Source: Alicyclobacillus tolerans
GTDB lineage: Bacteria; Bacillota; Bacilli; Alicyclobacillales; Alicyclobacillaceae
Length of the DNA: 64,000 nucleotides
Assembly (NCBI RefSeq): GCF_001447355.1
Contig: NZ_JXBW01000005.1
Coordinates: 1-64,000 of the forward strand
Direction: 5' to 3'
A program made the translations under genes and the position numbers. Below the pieces are notes generated by a model that did not search any database, was not told where the DNA came from, and worked only from the letters and a program-made list of their open reading frames with translations. Below are positions 9,035 through 18,207 of this stretch, piece by piece; the stretch's first letter is position 1; each line of letters begins with the position of its first letter.

Positions 9035-9068
9035 AATGTTCGGCACGCCTGAAAAGAACTCCTGTCAA
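9035..9068 (-). promoter_or_regulatory. Candidate sigma-H / sigma-A control region of spo0F
   Basis: On the minus strand a perfect TTGACA overlaps AGGAGTT, a sigma-H-like -35. About 12 nt later GCCGAACAT resembles the sigma-H -10 (RNNGAAT). Bacillus spo0F is known to have sigma-A and sigma-H promoters; the match here is partial. Confidence 0.4.
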
Positions 9069-9109
9069 GCCTGTTCAAGGCATTGACCGTCGTCCTGCGG
9101 CCGTCTGCG

Positions 9110-10825
<1,716 letters not shown>

Positions 10826-11347
10826 TCAGTCCTCCTCTTCCTCCTCGTCATCCTCATCCTCGTCGAACAGCGGTGATTCTTCATAGTCTTCATCTTCTGC
10901 CAGTACTTCTTCCTCGTCTTCGTCGACCGTTTCGTCGAACCCAACTTCCTCGTCAACCGGCATCTCTTCGTACTCGCTCTCTTCATCGAGCACGCTATCT
11001 TCAAATTCTTCTTCGTCTTCGTCCTCGTCACCGAAGGCGTCGCCCGTCTTGCGGATGAACTTCTTGCCGCCGAGGCGTTCTGCCGTTCTGTCGGTCGGAT
11101 ACCAGCGGTTAAGCCCCCAAATGTTCTGACCGATGCAGACAAACCGCCCATCGATGTTGATCTCCGTAAAGACTCGCGCAATGACCTCTTTGACTTCATC
11201 GTCCGACATGTGGCGCAAGTCCTGAATTTCCTTCATGATTTCACGAAAATAGATTGGCTCCTTGCGGGCCTTGAGAATCTCGTACACGAGTTCGACCAAA
11301 GGCATTTGCTGAATCTCGTGATCCGGCCGCGCCAACGCAATTGCCAT
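10826..11347 (-). CDS. rpoE: RNA polymerase delta subunit
   Basis: Delta is a Gram-positive RNA polymerase subunit that speeds polymerase recycling and makes transcription sensitive to initiating nucleotide levels. The 173-residue protein has an N-terminal HARE-type winged helix (about residues 1-85, with PLVELVYEILKARKEPIYF and WGLNRWYP) and a C-terminal disordered tail made almost wholly of Asp and Glu. The ATG at 11347 starts MAIALARPDHEI; the longer frame is an artefact. An extended -10 promoter lies upstream. The adjacent argS of Bacillus is absent. Confidence 0.95.
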   Translation of the reverse strand: MAIALARPDHEIQQMPLVELVYEILKARKEPIYFREIMKEIQDLRHMSDDEVKEVIARVFTEINIDGRFVCIGQNIWGLNRWYPTDRTAERLGGKKFIRKTGDAFGDEDEDEEEFEDSVLDEESEYEEMPVDEEVGFDETVDEDEEEVLAEDEDYEESPLFDEDEDDEEEEED

Positions 11348-11411
11348 GTTACGACCTTCCCTTCTCACCGGGCTGCTACACCAACCACGCCTACCCATCA
11401 CAAATACATGG

Positions 11412-11420
11412 ATTATAGCA
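11412..11420 (-). promoter_or_regulatory. Extended -10 promoter of rpoE
   Basis: The minus strand reads TGCTATAAT, a perfect -10 with the TGN extension, about 65 nt before the rpoE start codon. No clear -35 box is seen, as is common for extended -10 promoters. Confidence 0.5.
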
Positions 11421-11567
11421 CAGCCAAAGTGGTGACGCTATGTGTTTAGACCACCAAATCGGCGTCTGAAATCGGTTCACCCGTCAGTTTCTGCAACCAT
11501 TTTACCCAACTATAGGTACATCCACACAATGACCTTGTCTGCACAGAGCTACGCGATAGACAACGGC

Positions 11568-12356
11568 TCACATCGGCTTCGATCCGCCGAACTCTGGTTT
11601 GCGCTTCTCGCGAAACGCCGCCATGCCTTCACGGGCATCGGGCGTCGCAAAACAAAGGCCAAACTGCGCAGCCTCCAGGGTCTGTGCCCGCTGCGGATCG
11701 CTACCTACACCTGCGTAAGCGAGGCGCTTGATGGCCGCGACCGCCGACGCCGACTGGCCTGCAAGTCGCTTCGCCAGTTCCATGCCCGCCGCAACGAGTT
11801 CTTCTTCCGGCACGACCCGCGACACAAGGCCATAAGCCAGCGCCTCGTCGGCAGCGATGCGCTCTCCGAGCAGCATCATCGGAAGTGCGCGGCCAAGTCC
11901 AATCGTGCGCGGCAGGCGGAACGTGCCACCAAAGCCGGGATTGATGCCAAGTCCGACCTCAGGCAGCGCAAACTGTGTACCCGTCGCGGCGAATCGGATA
12001 TCACACGCGAGTGCCAACTCCAGTCCACCGCCGAAGGCCCCACCGTGCACCAGCGCGACAACCGGAATGGGCAATTGCTCAAGTGCGGAAAAAATCCGTT
12101 GGCCGAGCCGCGCAAACGACTCTGCCTCCGCAGGAGAGAGCCCTTGCATCTCTGCGATGTCCGCCCCCGCGCAAAACATTTTTCCCTCGCCGCGAATGAC
12201 CAGAGCGCGGACTTCCGAATGGCCGACCAACATCGCGAGGTGTGCGCCAAGCTCCGACAACACAGCCCGACTCAAGGCATTGCGCGACTGCGGCCGGTTA
12301 AGCGTCAAAACGCCGACTTCACCTTCGACACGCCAACTGATAAACGATGCTTCCAT
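11568..12356 (-). CDS. Enoyl-CoA hydratase/isomerase family protein
   Basis: This 262-residue crotonase-fold protein probably hydrates an enoyl-CoA in fatty-acid or amino-acid breakdown. It shows NRPQSRNALS, the oxyanion-hole segment FCAGADIAEM and the second one in GGAFGGGLELALACDIR, followed by LPEVGLGINPGFGGT. The Glu and Asp-containing loops fit a hydratase, but the substrate cannot be read from the sequence. The ATG at 12356 follows GGGGAAGAG. It lies 20 bp after pxpA on the same strand and probably belongs to that operon. Confidence 0.85.
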   Translation of the reverse strand: MEASFISWRVEGEVGVLTLNRPQSRNALSRAVLSELGAHLAMLVGHSEVRALVIRGEGKMFCAGADIAEMQGLSPAEAESFARLGQRIFSALEQLPIPVVALVHGGAFGGGLELALACDIRFAATGTQFALPEVGLGINPGFGGTFRLPRTIGLGRALPMMLLGERIAADEALAYGLVSRVVPEEELVAAGMELAKRLAGQSASAVAAIKRLAYAGVGSDPQRAQTLEAAQFGLCFATPDAREGMAAFREKRKPEFGGSKPM

Positions 12357-12376
12357 CTCTTCCCCAATCCCTTCGT

Positions 12377-13156
12377 TTACGCGTTTGTGTATGTTGCTAC
12401 GCGCACGCCTGCTGCCGCAAGGCGGTCGCGAATGCGTTTGGCAAAGGCCAATGCCTCCGCCCCATCGCCGTGAAGACAAACCGTGTCTGCCCGCACCTCG
12501 ACCCATTCGCCGGTTCGCGCACGCACTTTCCCGTCACAAATCATGGTTAGTACCTGTTCACAGGCTTCCTCCGGATCCGCAATGAGCGCATCTGGGTGCC
12601 GGCGCGGTGTCAGTCGTCCGTCCGCCTCATAGCGACGATCCGCAAACACTTCGTGGCAGACGGTCAGGCCGAACTCCACCCCCGCATTTGCCAGACAACT
12701 GGCAAATGGCGCGTACAAGGCCAGCCCCGGATCAAAATCGGCGACCGCCTGCGCAATGGCGTGGGCGATCTCCGCATCGACAGCCGCGCGATTGTATAAG
12801 GCGCCGTGCGGCTTCACATGGTGCAAGGTCGTGCCTGCGGAGCGCAGAAAGCCCGAGAGGGCCCCGATTTGGTAGAGCACATAGACGTACACTTCATTGG
12901 CCGAAAGTCCCATGTCTCGGCGCCCGAAGCCTTGTAAATCAGGGTATCCAGGATGAGCGCCGATGGCGACCCCTGCATCGATGGCGAGGTTGACGCTCGT
13001 CCACATGACATGCGGATCTCCTGCATGCAAGCCACAGGCAAGATTCACCGAGGTCACATATGGAAGCAACTGTTCGTCCGCACCTAAGACGTAAATGCCA
13101 TAACCTTCGCCGAGATCGGCATTTAAATCGACCGTAAGCAAAGCTCCTTCCCCCAC
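12377..13156 (-). CDS. pxpA: 5-oxoprolinase subunit A (PxpA, LamB/YcsF family)
   Basis: PxpA, with PxpB and PxpC, opens 5-oxoproline (pyroglutamate) to glutamate using ATP. The 259-residue protein begins near VDLNADLGEGYG and shows SVNLACGLHAGDP, IGAHPGYPDLQGFGRR and VKPHGALYN, all hallmarks of the LamB/YcsF family. The start is uncertain: the GTG at 13156 is the longest option, while a TTG five codons later has GGAAGGAG just before it, rather close. It follows pxpC by 7 bp and precedes the enoyl-CoA hydratase gene by 20 bp. Confidence 0.92.
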   Translation of the reverse strand: MGEGALLTVDLNADLGEGYGIYVLGADEQLLPYVTSVNLACGLHAGDPHVMWTSVNLAIDAGVAIGAHPGYPDLQGFGRRDMGLSANEVYVYVLYQIGALSGFLRSAGTTLHHVKPHGALYNRAAVDAEIAHAIAQAVADFDPGLALYAPFASCLANAGVEFGLTVCHEVFADRRYEADGRLTPRRHPDALIADPEEACEQVLTMICDGKVRARTGEWVEVRADTVCLHGDGAEALAFAKRIRDRLAAAGVRVATYTNA

Positions 13157-13163
13157 TTTCCTT

Positions 13164-14201
13164 TCACGCCTCGATCAAGGCCGTAGCATGCGCGCGTATT
13201 TGTCCCAGCCAGGCGCGCAGCATGCGACGGTGACGGCGATAGAGTGTGATGGCGTCGCCAAACGAAATCTGGCTAAACCGCAGTTGCGCACCTGGCCGAA
13301 TTTGCGCTAAACGGTCGAGATCGACATTGATGACGGTCGCGATTTTGGGATAGCCGCCTACGGTTTGGCACTCTCGCAACAAGACGATGGGCTCCCCGGA
13401 AGAGGGCACCTGCACCGATCCCGGCAACACGGGTTCGGACGTCATCTCGCCGGCAGGCACTGCGATGGTTTGTCCAAGCAAGCGCACGCCCATGCGATCG
13501 GACTTGGCATCCACACGAAAGGGCGCACTCCAGAAGGTCTTTTTGGCCGCAGACGAAAAGGCGCTCGCCTGCTCGCCGGCAACCGCACGTAGCCAAACGG
13601 GATCGTCCCTATCCCCGGCCTGCGCCCAGGCTCCCGCGGACCATTTCGCGACATAGGCATCCGTCGTCACCGCTCGCCAGGGACCATCTGGCCGATTGCG
13701 CGCGACAGGCCGATAGACAAGCCTGTCGCCCGCCGAAAGCGGCTTGCCGATGCCATAGCGGGCAAGCGTACTGCGGCTCCCTAATATCTTCTCTGTCTGC
13801 CAGCCGCCGTGAACGGCCAGATAGGCGCGGTAACCGCTTGCGGCCGCGCCAATGCGCAACCTGCTGCCTGCACACAGCCAAATGGGTCGCGCGGTCGGCA
13901 ATGGCGTGCCATCTGCGGCAAACAGCGCAAACGCTCCGCCGCATACTGCAACGACGGCGCTCTCCGGAAAATCGATCTCCGGTCCCACTGCCGTGCATTC
14001 GATCACGGCCGCATCCGCCGCGTTGCCCACCAATGCGTTAGCCAACGCGGCAGACGTCGCGTCGAGCACACCGCCCAGGGGTACGCCATAGCGCATGAAA
14101 CCAACGCGCCCTTCGTCTTGCACCGTGCTGTACAGCCCTGGCTGTGCCACGCTTGCCTCAGCCAGCGACCGTTCCTCATGTGTACGCTCGACGGATCCCA
14201 T
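13164..14201 (-). CDS. pxpC: 5-oxoprolinase subunit C (PxpC, biotin-dependent carboxyltransferase family)
   Basis: This is the 345-residue subunit related to KipA and the allophanate hydrolase AHS2 domain. It shows PGLYSTVQDEGRVGFMRYGVPLGGVLD near the N-terminus in two recognisable blocks, GSRSTLARYGIG in the middle and the late block LLRECQTVGGYPKIATV. With PxpB it forms the kinase/hydrolase part of 5-oxoprolinase. It overlaps the end of pxpB by 26 bp, so the two are translationally coupled. Confidence 0.92.
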   Translation of the reverse strand: MGSVERTHEERSLAEASVAQPGLYSTVQDEGRVGFMRYGVPLGGVLDATSAALANALVGNAADAAVIECTAVGPEIDFPESAVVAVCGGAFALFAADGTPLPTARPIWLCAGSRLRIGAAASGYRAYLAVHGGWQTEKILGSRSTLARYGIGKPLSAGDRLVYRPVARNRPDGPWRAVTTDAYVAKWSAGAWAQAGDRDDPVWLRAVAGEQASAFSSAAKKTFWSAPFRVDAKSDRMGVRLLGQTIAVPAGEMTSEPVLPGSVQVPSSGEPIVLLRECQTVGGYPKIATVINVDLDRLAQIRPGAQLRFSQISFGDAITLYRRHRRMLRAWLGQIRAHATALIEA

Positions 14202-14931
14202 CGTATTCCTCCTCGTCGATGGCCCGAAACGTCACACGCATGCCCGGCTCCAGCCATGTCGGCGGCCAGCGCGCCGGATTGAACAAAGGCAATGGCGTGC
14301 GGCCGATAATTTGCCATCCCCCAGGCGTCGCAAACGAGTAGATGCCCGTCTGCCCTCCGGCAATGCCGACAGATCCCGCTTCAACCCGTGCCCGCGGTGT
14401 CGGCTTGCGCGGGGCGGCAATGCGCGGATCAAGCCCTGTCAAATATGGAAACCCAGGTGCAAAGCCAATCATTGCCACGTCGTACGATCCCGCCGTGTGC
14501 AGACGGACGACTTCGTCTGGTGCAAGCTTGGCGTGCCGCGCGACTTCCTCCAAATCCGGGCCGAACGATCCGCCATAGCACACGGGGATGGTGATGGCAC
14601 CCGGCCTTTCTGCGTTTGCACTGGCTGCGGTGGCGTCATCGAGCGCGGCGTCCACACGAGCCCATAATGCATCGGGCGAGATTTGATCCGGATCGAAATA
14701 AATGGCGAGCGATCGGTAGGCGATCACGCAATCGCGCACACCGGGCACCTGTGCAAGATGCTTTCGCAAGATCTGGTCTATGGTCAACAAGACTGCCGTG
14801 GCTTTGCTGGACGCACTTGGCAAGGACTCTGGCAGGCGAAGCAGCAAGGCCGTATCGCCCATCCACGAGCGTTCGATGCTCCATGTTTTTGTCACCGGCG
14901 GCACGCCCCTGTCTCCATCGTTTACACTCAT
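14176..14931 (-). CDS. pxpB: 5-oxoprolinase subunit B (PxpB, KipI family)
   Basis: PxpB is the AHS1-type subunit of 5-oxoprolinase; its Bacillus homologue KipI also inhibits the sporulation kinase KinA. The protein (about 251 residues) has ERSWMGDTALLLRLPE near the start, the block IPVCYGGSFGPDLEEVA and the signature GFAPGFPYLTGLD followed by GGQTGIYSFATPGGW. The ATG at 14931 has no clear ribosome binding site; a GTG at 14904 has GGAG 8 nt upstream and may be the true start. It heads the operon pxpB-pxpC-pxpA-hydratase and is divergent from the glycosyltransferase gene only 36 bp away. Confidence 0.9.
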   Translation of the reverse strand: MSVNDGDRGVPPVTKTWSIERSWMGDTALLLRLPESLPSASSKATAVLLTIDQILRKHLAQVPGVRDCVIAYRSLAIYFDPDQISPDALWARVDAALDDATAASANAERPGAITIPVCYGGSFGPDLEEVARHAKLAPDEVVRLHTAGSYDVAMIGFAPGFPYLTGLDPRIAAPRKPTPRARVEAGSVGIAGGQTGIYSFATPGGWQIIGRTPLPLFNPARWPPTWLEPGMRVTFRAIDEEEYDGIRRAYT

Positions 14932-14966
14932 TCTAGCGAATTCAAGTCGCAGAAGGGTGGAGAACG

Positions 14967-15818
14967 ATGTCGCAGATGCAAAGAAACATCGCAAATGGCG
15001 GCACAGTGGATGGCGGCTCACCGCGCGTGACAGTGCTGATTCCGGCGTATAACCGGGCGGATTTGTTGCCGACGGCAGTGGCAAGTGTACAAGCGCAGAC
15101 AGAAGCGCGCTGGCGATGCATCGGGATCGACGACGGGTCGACGGACGATACACGCGAGGTGGCAACGAGCTTTGCCCACGCGGACGAGCGGATAGAGGTA
15201 TTGGCGCTGTCGGAAAACCGCGGCCTTGGCAACGCTTTACAAGCAGGCTTAGAGCGTGTGAAGACGCCCTATTTTGTCATTCTCGACAGCGATGACTGGT
15301 TTTCGCCAGAGGCCATTTCCCGCTGCCTAAACATGATGGAACAGGCAGATGAGGACGTATCACTCGTCTGTGCAGACGGTGTGTATTGGGTTCAGGCGGA
15401 AGACGGCAGTTTGCACCGGGATCGCGTGCAAAAGGGGCAGGCGTTTGCGGATAAGTACGAGTTTTTCTGTTATGGGCCGAATCTCGTGCCGCGCTTTTTG
15501 CGCACCGAGGCCGTACGCGCCGTAGGCGGCTTTGAGAACGATCCCGCGGGCCATGGCCGCTACCTGGAAGATAAACTGCTGTTGCTCAAACTGATTGCAC
15601 ATGGTCGGTTCGCGTATGTCGAGCAGGAGTTGTACAACATCCGCCAGCATGCACACAACATGACGCACCCAAGTGATCGCGCGCGGTTTCAGGCCATTAA
15701 GCGCCAAATGTATGAGCGCATGATGCGCGAATGGGGAGACGAATACGAGATTGAATGGGAGGAGCATCCGGAGGGTTGGTTGGATGTCAAAAGGTTGCAC
15801 CCGCGGCGCAGATCGTAA
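14967..15818 (+). CDS. Family 2 glycosyltransferase
   Basis: The 283-residue protein has a GT-A fold: VTVLIPAYNRADLLPTAVAS at the start of the domain, DDGSTDDT for nucleotide binding and LDSDDWF as the metal-binding DXD-type motif. No transmembrane segments are seen, so it is a cytoplasmic enzyme moving a sugar from a nucleotide donor to an unknown acceptor, perhaps for wall or spore polysaccharide. GGTGGAG precedes the ATG. It stands alone between divergent pxpB and convergent ywiB. The C-terminus is basic (RLHPRRRS). Confidence 0.85.
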   Translation: MSQMQRNIANGGTVDGGSPRVTVLIPAYNRADLLPTAVASVQAQTEARWRCIGIDDGSTDDTREVATSFAHADERIEVLALSENRGLGNALQAGLERVKTPYFVILDSDDWFSPEAISRCLNMMEQADEDVSLVCADGVYWVQAEDGSLHRDRVQKGQAFADKYEFFCYGPNLVPRFLRTEAVRAVGGFENDPAGHGRYLEDKLLLLKLIAHGRFAYVEQELYNIRQHAHNMTHPSDRARFQAIKRQMYERMMREWGDEYEIEWEEHPEGWLDVKRLHPRRRS

Positions 15819-15837
15819 GCGACCGGCTGGGAGCGGA

Positions 15838-16296
15838 TCAACGCGGCCGTTCCCAGCGGATCGTGAGCTCGATGCGTTCCGGCTGTTCGCCCTGCCCTGC
15901 CATGCGCATGCGATAGGCGAGCTCAATGGCGCCGCCAACGGGGGAGATGTCGACCGCGAGGCGCTCTGTACACGTCTCGACGGCGAGGGCGCCGTGGCCG
16001 ACGGCCATCCGCGATGTCGCGATGTCGCCGGCACGAAACGTGTGGGTCCAATCGACGGCACCACGGCGCATCCAGGTGACGCAGTTGGGCTCAATGCGCA
16101 AGGTGATGGATGCGCCCGCATCGGCGGGCTCCTGCCAGCGTAAGAAGTGCACACCCCGGCGCTGGTACCAGACGGCCGCTTCGACCACCTCGCGCTCTGC
16201 GCCGCTCTCTCCCTGCGCCTTGGCCCCGGTTTGGCGATGCCACGTCACGGTACAATCCCACTTTGCCGCATCCTCGCGGTCAGCTAACCAAAACAT
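15838..16296 (-). CDS. YwiB-like protein (DUF1934)
   Basis: This 152-residue protein resembles the YwiB/DUF1934 family, a small lipocalin-like beta barrel of unknown function. The sequence is a series of beta-strand-like stretches (CTVTWHRQT, VVEAAVWYQRRGVHFLRW, ITLRIEPNCVTWMRRG, IELAYRMRM). It starts 6 bp after speB stops, on the same strand, and Bacillus has ywiB in the same neighbourhood near speB and argS. The family call leans on length, beta pattern and context. Confidence 0.7.
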   Translation of the reverse strand: MFWLADREDAAKWDCTVTWHRQTGAKAQGESGAEREVVEAAVWYQRRGVHFLRWQEPADAGASITLRIEPNCVTWMRRGAVDWTHTFRAGDIATSRMAVGHGALAVETCTERLAVDISPVGGAIELAYRMRMAGQGEQPERIELTIRWERPR

Positions 16297-16302
16297 CGGC
16301 CA

Positions 16303-17190
16303 TCAGGGCACAAACGCGAGCAAGGCCTCGTGAATCAGCTTGGCGGCGAGAATCTGCGTCTGCTCGGTGGGATCGATCTGCGGCGCGACCTCGACGAGAT
16401 CAAAACCAACGACGTTGAGCGACTTCATGTATTGAATGGCGCGAAAACCTTCGGGCGCGAAGATGCCACCGTGCTCTGCGGTGCCTGTGCCAGGGGCCGT
16501 CGCGGGATCGAACACGTCGATGTCCCATGTCACATACACCGGCTTGCCATTGAGTTCAGGCAGCACAGAACGCAGAGGCGCGGCCAACTCGAATGGCGCA
16601 AAATGCGTATTTGCCCGCGCCCAAGCAAACTCTTCCCGGGTACCGCTGCGAATCCCAAACTGATAAACGCGATCCGGCCCGATGGCGTCGCAAACTTTCT
16701 TGATTACGGTCGCGTGCGAAAAAGGCTCGCCTTCGTAGTGATCGCGCAGGTCTGTGTGCGCGTCGATATGAATGACGCGCAAGTCGGGATGCCGCTCGAT
16801 GGCAGCTTGAATGGCGCCCCACGAGACGAGGTGCTCGCCACCAAGGCCGATGGGCAGCTTGTCCGCCTCGTACAGCGCCTTGACGTAGGCGTAAATGCGC
16901 TCGATGCTCGCTTGTGGGTTGCCAAATGGCAACGGGATATCCCCCGCGTCAAAGTAGCGGATATCGCTTAAGTCCCGATCGAGATACGGGCTGTATTCCT
17001 CAAGGCCCAGGCTGACTTCACGAATGCGCGCAGGCCCAAGCCGCGCGCCGCTGCGAAACGACACCGTCCAGTCCATGGGCATGCCGTAAATGACGGCCTG
17101 CGCTTCGTCGAAATCATGCGTCGCGCCGATAAAGACGTTGCCGCTGTATGCGGGAAGAAACGGCTGTTTAATGTCAAATGGGAAACTCAT
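16303..17190 (-). CDS. speB: Agmatinase
   Basis: Agmatinase hydrolyses agmatine to putrescine and urea, feeding spermidine synthesis. The 295-residue ureohydrolase has all manganese-binding motifs: GGEHLVSWG, HIDAHTDLRD and DIDVFDPATAPGTGTAEHGG. Its ATG overlaps the stop of speE (ATGA), as in Bacillus where speE and speB form an operon. The gene is intact although the upstream speE is not, so polarity on speB translation is possible. Confidence 0.94.
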   Translation of the reverse strand: MSFPFDIKQPFLPAYSGNVFIGATHDFDEAQAVIYGMPMDWTVSFRSGARLGPARIREVSLGLEEYSPYLDRDLSDIRYFDAGDIPLPFGNPQASIERIYAYVKALYEADKLPIGLGGEHLVSWGAIQAAIERHPDLRVIHIDAHTDLRDHYEGEPFSHATVIKKVCDAIGPDRVYQFGIRSGTREEFAWARANTHFAPFELAAPLRSVLPELNGKPVYVTWDIDVFDPATAPGTGTAEHGGIFAPEGFRAIQYMKSLNVVGFDLVEVAPQIDPTEQTQILAAKLIHEALLAFVP

Positions 17191-18057
17191 TCACCGACAA
17201 GCTCCTTCGCAAAATTCGGCAATGCCAATGACGCGTGGTGGATGCCCAGGTTGTAGTACTTCGTGTTTTCGACACGCACAGCCTTGACGTCTTCCGGGCG
17301 GTACTGCTTGCTGCCCATCGTGAAGCTCCACATGCCTGTTGGATAGGTCGGTACAAACGCCACGTACAACTTGGCAATCGGGAACGTACGCGCGACGTCG
17401 CCGTAAACCCGGCGAATAAGCTCCTGGTTGACAAACGGCGATTCCGTCTGCGCTGCCATCAAGCCATCTGGCTTTAAGGCCGCATGTACGGACTCATAAA
17501 ACGACTTGCTGAACAAGCCCACCGCAGGCCCGACCGGATCGGTGGAGTCCCAAGCCCCCCGCAGGCCCGACCGGATCGGTGGAGTCAATGAGGATGACGT
17601 CGAATTCACCAGGATGTTCTTCCACGTAACGAATGCCGTCGCCCACCTGTACGTCGACGCGCGGATCCGACAAGCCAGCGGCGATTTGCGGAAAATACGT
17701 CTTGGATGCCTCGATGACACGGCCATCGATTTCCGCTAGCACCGCCCGCTCGACAGATGGATGCTTGATGACCTCGCGAATAATGCCGCCGTCACCCCCG
17801 CCCACGACCAATACGCTTTTCGGATTCGGGTGCGTGTGCAAGGGTACGTGCGCCAGCATCTCGTGATAGACGAACTCGTCTTTATCGGTCGTCATCACGC
17901 AACCGTCGAGCACCAGAAGATTGCCATACTGTGCCGTCTGGTAGACGTCGAGCTGCTGAAATTCGGTGCGCTCGCTGTGAATCGTCTTTTCTATCCGCAA
18001 ACCAATCGAAAGATTTTCGTTTTGAAGCTCTGTAAACCATAAATTCGATTGCGCCAT
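17187..18057 (-). pseudogene. speE: Spermidine synthase, frameshifted by a 37-bp tandem duplication
   Basis: Spermidine synthase transfers aminopropyl from decarboxylated SAM to putrescine. The N-terminal part is normal ([19 protein letters not shown], the SAM loop, and [12 protein letters not shown] with the catalytic Asp). Directly after DSTDPVGPA the frame is lost: a 37-bp unit is present twice (17514-17550 and 17551-17587), adding 37 nt, which is not a multiple of three. Translation from the start ends at 17494 after 187 residues. The rest ([19 protein letters not shown]... to NFAKELVGE) remains intact in the next frame down to 17187. Removing one copy restores a full-length protein. It is either a recent mutation or an assembly error. 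Confidence 0.85.
17514..17587. repeat. 37-bp tandem duplication inside speE
   Basis: Bases 17514-17549 recur at 17551-17586, offset 37 nt, with one mismatch (A at 17521, C at 17558). The repeated part covers the codons for the spermidine synthase motif DSTDPVGPA and puts the gene out of frame. Confidence 0.95.
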
Positions 18058-18083
18058 ATGTATCCACCCTTTCTCGCGACGGT

Positions 18084-18111
18084 ATTATACCAAACTCACA
18101 GTCTTGGTAAA
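18084..18111 (-). promoter_or_regulatory. Sigma-A promoter of the speE-speB operon
   Basis: Minus-strand TTTACC, a 16-nt spacer and a perfect TATAAT lie about 30 nt before the speE start. Confidence 0.5.
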
Positions 18112-18207
18112 CGAACGAGCGCGATCGAGGAAATATGGAATAGTATTCCTATCCATGATGCACAATACCGGGAAACGGTACCCTTTCCTATCGCAGGAGG
18201 TGGCAGC

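Noticed and set aside
7828-9036. 402-residue open frame on the + strand
   Set aside because: It lies antisense to the well-supported transaldolase and spo0F genes, has no ribosome binding site, and its composition is that of a reverse-strand shadow.
11442-12473. 343-residue open frame on the + strand
   Set aside because: It mirrors the enoyl-CoA hydratase gene and is very rich in Arg and His, as expected for a shadow in GC-rich DNA.
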